Below, piece by piece: positions 35,295 to 38,332 of a stretch of 38,332 nucleotides of DNA. The notes under the pieces are model-generated. The model saw only the letters and a list, made by a program, of their open reading frames with translations, did not search any database and was not told where the DNA came from. Position 1 is the first letter of the stretch. Each line of letters starts with the position of its first letter. The stretch comes from Flavobacteriales bacterium (GTDB lineage: Bacteria; Bacteroidota; Bacteroidia; Flavobacteriales_D; Parvicellaceae), in contig JAHDGY010000020.1 in NCBI GenBank assembly GCA_020631555.1, forward strand, positions 1 to 38,332, read 5' to 3'. Position numbers and translations under genes: made by a program.

Positions 35295-35858
35295 CTACTC
35301 CTGAAACTTATTGATTAATTCTTCATCAGACAAATCAATAGTCTCTAAAACCAATAAACTGTTCTTTCCTAATTCATGATCTGGGAATTTATCGGCCACA
35401 GCTTGAAAAGCAGTCTTAGCTTCATCCATCCTTTTGGTTTGCTGCAATATAAACGCCTTTTGAAACATGAACTCCACAACCTTTTCGTTCTCCGGGTACT
35501 TCTCGATGAGTTTATCCAAATGGCGCACAGCTAAAACAAATCTTCCTAAAGTCAAAGCCGAAGCCACAACGTACTCTTCAACCTCCATGGCACGAGGGTC
35601 ATTACCATTAGCATTAACAAAAACCTGCGAAGAAGTTTGTAACTGCGCAGCAATTTGTTTTACCTCCTTCTCATCTCCAGTGTCAGGAGTCCAAGCCTTT
35701 AATTTGGTATGCAATTCGATAATCTCTCCGTAAGCCGTATCAGCACTTTCTTTTATTTCCTCGGGAGTTGGCAAATTAGCCGTCTTTCCTTGATCAGAAC
35801 TATCCGAACATGAAACTAATCCAAAACCAACAAAAAGCACAAACAATAACTTTCTCAT
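35295..35858 (-). CDS. Lipoprotein with TPR-like repeats
   Basis: A 187-residue exported lipoprotein. MRKLLFVLFVGFGLVSC is a type II signal peptide with the lipobox LVSC, followed by a Ser/Asp linker (SDSSDQGKT). The middle and C-terminal parts form helical repeats of TPR type (FVLAVRHLDKLIEKYPENEK, AFILQQTKRMDEAKTAFQ, FPDHELGKNSLLVLETIDL). Its role is not known. The start lies 2 bp after the stop of def, so it is probably co-transcribed with it. Confidence 0.85.
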   Translation of the reverse strand: MRKLLFVLFVGFGLVSCSDSSDQGKTANLPTPEEIKESADTAYGEIIELHTKLKAWTPDTGDEKEVKQIAAQLQTSSQVFVNANGNDPRAMEVEEYVVASALTLGRFVLAVRHLDKLIEKYPENEKVVEFMFQKAFILQQTKRMDEAKTAFQAVADKFPDHELGKNSLLVLETIDLSDEELINKFQE

Positions 35859-35860
35859 AA

Positions 35861-36466
35861 CTATCTTCCTTTTTTTATTAATGGGAACTTCATTTTGTAG
35901 GAAACATCAACTTTTCCTTTAGAAATATCGGCTAATTTTTTTTTTAACAAACGTCTTTTTAGTGGACTTACGTAATCTATGAATAACTTACCCTCGATGT
36001 GATCGTATTCGTGCTGAATAATTCTCGCAGCAACACCATCAAACTCTTCTGTATGCCGCTTCCAGTTCTCATCAAAATAAGTCAATTTGATGCGCTCCTT
36101 TCGGTCAACAGACTCTCTTAAATCAGGAATACTCAAACATCCTTCTTGAAAATCCCACTCTTCTCCAGTTTCTTCTTCCATAACCGGATTAACAAATACC
36201 TTCTTAAAATCAGCCAATGCCTTTAGCTCCTCTGCCTCTTCATCATTCTCAGGTTCATCCTCGGCAAAAGGTGACGCATCTACTATGAACAACCGAATAG
36301 ACTTGCCAATCTGTGGAGCTGCTAATCCAACTCCTTTAGCTCCATACATTGTTTCAAACATGTTAGCCAGCAACTCTTTCAAATCGGAATTCTGTTCAAT
36401 ATCATCTGCTACCCGCCTTAAAACCGGATCTCCATATGCCACAATAGGTAAAATCATCTCATTCAT
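35861..36466 (-). CDS. def: Peptide deformylase
   Basis: A 201-residue cytoplasmic metalloenzyme that removes the N-formyl group from new proteins. All three family motifs are present: GVGLAAPQIG, EGCLSIPD (with the metal-binding cysteine), and IIQHEYDHIEGKLFID (HExxH with catalytic glutamate). An acidic insertion (PFAEDEPENDEEAEELKALA) after the first motif makes it ~30 residues longer than E. coli Def. Insertions here are seen in Bacteroidota. M1 (36466) and M4 (36457) are both plausible starts. A TAnnTTTG box lies 30 bp upstream of 36466. It precedes the lipoprotein gene. Confidence 0.96.
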   Translation of the reverse strand: MNEMILPIVAYGDPVLRRVADDIEQNSDLKELLANMFETMYGAKGVGLAAPQIGKSIRLFIVDASPFAEDEPENDEEAEELKALADFKKVFVNPVMEEETGEEWDFQEGCLSIPDLRESVDRKERIKLTYFDENWKRHTEEFDGVAARIIQHEYDHIEGKLFIDYVSPLKRRLLKKKLADISKGKVDVSYKMKFPLIKKGR

Positions 36467-36496
36467 TTAGTTCTCAATGGTGATATTATCAAACCA

Positions 36497-36504
36497 CAAA
36501 AATA
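36497..36504 (-). promoter_or_regulatory. Putative -7 box for def
   Basis: TATTTTTG on the minus strand matches TAnnTTTG, giving a leader of roughly 25 bases before def. It suggests def can be transcribed apart from ruvX, which ends 110 bp upstream. Confidence 0.45.
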
Positions 36505-36576
36505 ACATTCTTAATGCGAAATTTTGTTGACTCCTAAATGCCAAGTAACTGTTTGTTACAATAGAATTCTAGGACG

Positions 36577-37002
36577 CTACCCAAATCCAGCATTCTTACG
36601 ATCCATATACCCTTGAAGGATGATCGTTGCAGATATTTCATCGACCAATTCTTTGTTTTGTCGTTTTTTCTTACCCATCCCCGACTGAGAAATAGCCTGA
36701 TATGCCAGCTTTGATGTAAATCGCTCATCTTGCCGAACAACTGCTGTGTTCGGAAATTTTTTCTTTAAGTGCCGAACAAAATTATCAATAGCTTCAGCAA
36801 CTTTAGGGGCCTCATTATTTAACCTTTTAGGCTCTCCGACAACAAGCGTTTCTACTTCATTATTAGAAAAGTAATCCTCAATAAATTTTACGATTTCCGT
36901 AGAATAAACCGTCGTCAGACCAGACGCAATTATCTGAAATTCATCAGTAACCGCAACTCCAACTCGCTTGGTTCCATAATCTATTGCCATTAATCTCGCC
37001 AT
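36577..37002 (-). CDS. ruvX: RuvX/YqgF-family pre-16S rRNA nuclease / Holliday junction resolvase
   Basis: A 141-residue cytoplasmic RNase H-fold protein. It begins MARLMAIDYGTKRVGVAVTD, which contains the first catalytic aspartate and the DxGxxRxG motif of the YqgF family. LVVGEPKRLN, VRQDERFTSKLA and DEISATIILQGYMD (the last acidic cluster) follow in the usual order. The family is required for maturation of 16S rRNA in E. coli and was first predicted to resolve Holliday junctions. Length is typical. It lies upstream of def on the same strand. Confidence 0.94.
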   Translation of the reverse strand: MARLMAIDYGTKRVGVAVTDEFQIIASGLTTVYSTEIVKFIEDYFSNNEVETLVVGEPKRLNNEAPKVAEAIDNFVRHLKKKFPNTAVVRQDERFTSKLAYQAISQSGMGKKKRQNKELVDEISATIILQGYMDRKNAGFG

Positions 37003-37061
37003 CTTCCAAAGGTTGAAAGAATCTAGTTAACCAACCAAGATTTTTCCAAATAAAATCCTGC

Positions 37062-37069
37062 TATTTTTG
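37062..37069 (+). promoter_or_regulatory. Putative -7 box for dapD
   Basis: TATTTTTG matches TAnnTTTG, 18 bp before the dapD ATG. Confidence 0.45.
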
Positions 37070-37087
37070 ACCTCACAATAAATTGGG

Positions 37088-37894
37088 ATGAGGGAAATAA
37101 TTGAAAAAGCTTGGGAAGATAGAACGTTACTTCAGGCAACAGAAACACAAGACGCTATACGATCAGTCATAGAATCGATTGACAAAGGTAAGTTAAGAAT
37201 TGCTGAACCGCAAAGCGATGACTGGATCGTAAATGAATGGATAAAAAAGGCCGTGGTTCTTTATTTCCCGATTCAACAGATGGAAGTTCTCGAAGCTGGC
37301 CCTATGGAGTTTCACGACAAAATGAAACTTAAGTCCAATTACAAAGAACTTGGAATTCGAGTTGTTCCTCATGCAGTTGCTAGATATGGGGCATACATTG
37401 CTTCTGGGGTTATCCTCATGCCTTCGTATGTGAATATTGGCGCGTTTGTAGATTCAGGAACCATGGTGGATACATGGGCAACTGTTGGGTCTTGTGCTCA
37501 GATTGGTAAAAACGTGCACTTAAGCGGTGGAGTTGGAATTGGCGGTGTTTTGGAACCTTTGCAAGCCGCTCCGGTTGTTATTGAAGACAACGCATTTATC
37601 GGATCACGTTGCATCGTTGTAGAAGGAGCTCGAATCGGTCAAGGAGCAGTGCTAGGCGCAAACGTTGTTATTACCAAGTCAACTAAGATTATTGACGTAA
37701 CTGCAGATGAACCTAAAGAATACCGAGGGGTTGTACCTCCAAGAAAAGTGGTTATTCCAGGAAGTTATACCAAAGAATTCGCTGCTGGAAATTACAATGT
37801 TCCTTGTGCATTAATCATTGGCGAGAGAAAGGCCAGCACTGACTTGAAAACTTCACTGAATGATGCGCTTCGAGAACATGACGTTGCGGTCTAA
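37088..37894 (+). CDS. dapD: 2,3,4,5-tetrahydropyridine-2,6-dicarboxylate N-succinyltransferase
   Basis: A 268-residue cytoplasmic enzyme of the succinylase branch of lysine/diaminopimelate synthesis, transferring succinyl from succinyl-CoA. The N-terminal helical domain (MREIIEKAWEDRTLLQATET) and the DEX segment GIRVVPHAVARYGAYIASGV are family hallmarks. The hexapeptide beta-helix runs from ~100 to 215 (VNIGAFVDSGTMVDTWATVG, GGVLEPLQAAPVVIEDNAFI). Length fits E. coli DapD (274). It is a single gene with its own promoter box. Presence of dapD supports meso-DAP peptidoglycan. Confidence 0.97.
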   Translation: MREIIEKAWEDRTLLQATETQDAIRSVIESIDKGKLRIAEPQSDDWIVNEWIKKAVVLYFPIQQMEVLEAGPMEFHDKMKLKSNYKELGIRVVPHAVARYGAYIASGVILMPSYVNIGAFVDSGTMVDTWATVGSCAQIGKNVHLSGGVGIGGVLEPLQAAPVVIEDNAFIGSRCIVVEGARIGQGAVLGANVVITKSTKIIDVTADEPKEYRGVVPPRKVVIPGSYTKEFAAGNYNVPCALIIGERKASTDLKTSLNDALREHDVAV

Positions 37895-37993
37895 AACAAT
37901 TCACCGAGCAAACTATCGGGAAAGCTTCACTTTGAACTAGGCGGGAGTGTTACAGCTTGACGATTTTATGGTTGCTTACCCTATCCTTATAGG

Positions 37994-38332
37994 TTAGGTT
38001 ACTTGTAAAATATAGCTTCCGCTAGATAAACCCTCTAACGAATGTGTTTGTTTTGAACTATCCAATGTCTTAAGTAAAACTCCATTCAACGAATACAACT
38101 CCAACTTGTCCGCAGTTTTTCCAAATGAATTAGTTATTGAAAATTCAGAATCAAATGGATTGGGATACACCGAAAAGTTGAAATGATTAGCACTATTGTC
38201 CAATATCGAGGTAGTTCCACAATTTAATTTGTAACTCGCGGTACTGCCTTTCTTCCATTTATCGGGAATGTTCGTTCGTTGGTTTTGATTTACCTGAATA
38301 CAATCGAGTTCTGAATTACCAGAGCAAAAAAG
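37994..38332 (-). CDS. Leucine-rich-repeat surface protein, C-terminal part, frameshifted T9SS type A signal
   Basis: The frame is open to the window end, so the gene continues beyond it. Visible from the edge are an LRR cap (LFCSGNSELDCIQVNQNQ, IPDKWKKGSTASYKLNCG) like the end of Bacteroidota internalin-type LRR proteins, then a T9SS type A sorting domain (NFSVYPNPFDSEFSI, LELYSLNGVLLKTLD, LSSGSYILQVT). The stop at 37994-37996 cuts the domain before its last strand. In the next frame the DNA continues LTYKDRVSNHKIVKL and stops at 37950, exactly what a sorting domain should end with. One base seems missing near 37998. If real, export or anchoring may be lost; a sequencing error is the alternative. 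Confidence 0.85.
   Translation of the reverse strand, partial: LFCSGNSELDCIQVNQNQRTNIPDKWKKGSTASYKLNCGTTSILDNSANHFNFSVYPNPFDSEFSITNSFGKTADKLELYSLNGVLLKTLDSSKQTHSLEGLSSGSYILQVT

Noticed and set aside
1-38332. CRISPR array, prophage, toxin-antitoxin or defence island
   Set aside because: No regularly spaced repeats, phage structural genes, nuclease-methylase sets or small paired genes were seen in the window.

Overview
The window reads as chromosomal DNA of a marine-type Bacteroidota bacterium, probably Flavobacteriales or a near relative. The evidence is three proteins with type IX secretion (T9SS) C-terminal sorting domains (two type A, one gliding-motility type B), a fused SecDF, a SusC/TonB-type receptor with an N-terminal carboxypeptidase-like domain, an ExbB/ExbD/ExbD cluster, BT_3928-type DoxX and DUF1599 genes divergent from folP, low GC, and repeated Bacteroidota-type TAnnTTTG promoter boxes. 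No prophage, CRISPR array or defence island was seen. Most genes are housekeeping or cell-envelope genes.

Layout. 1-223: 5' end of an IS3-family OrfA running off the left edge. 224-4283: DoxX-like membrane protein and DUF1599 on the minus strand, divergent from folP-paaY. 4299-5503: tatA-like gene and a calcium/sodium antiporter, overlapping by one base. 5648-7085: a decayed group II intron of class C type, placed directly behind the secDF terminator. 7142-10306: secDF. 10439-12652: an FG-GAP/VCBS T9SS surface protein, ending tail to tail with the operon TolB-like/barrel protein - TSUP permease - M20 amidohydrolase (12649-17528). 17609-18250: MBL hydrolase. 18266-20694: TonB-dependent receptor split by a frameshift in an 11-A tract. 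20740-23784: large secreted T9SS type B protein with SBBP-like and PKD domains. 24087-25184: dprA. 25463-28125: exbB - 4-TM protein - exbD - exbD. 28270-28356: tRNA-Ser(GGA). 28533-30289: ansA and ftsE. 30451-35272: giant TPR protein plus an outer-membrane barrel. 35295-37002: lipoprotein, def and ruvX. 37088-37894: dapD. 37950-38332: tail of a leucine-rich-repeat T9SS protein with a frameshift inside its sorting signal.

Common theme. Much of the window serves the envelope: Sec and Tat export, TonB energisation (ExbB/D), outer-membrane barrels, TPR partners and T9SS cargo. Folate, lysine/peptidoglycan precursor (dapD), N-terminal processing (def) and recombination/transformation (ruvX, dprA) genes are interspersed.

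The most noteworthy observations are signs of decay or slippage rather than a clear new system: the internally deleted IIC intron at the secDF terminator, the receptor frameshifted at a poly-A tract, the frameshifted T9SS signal, and a TolB/barrel protein whose peptidase-like domain has lost the zinc-binding motif. All family assignments were made by eye from translated motifs; no database search was possible.
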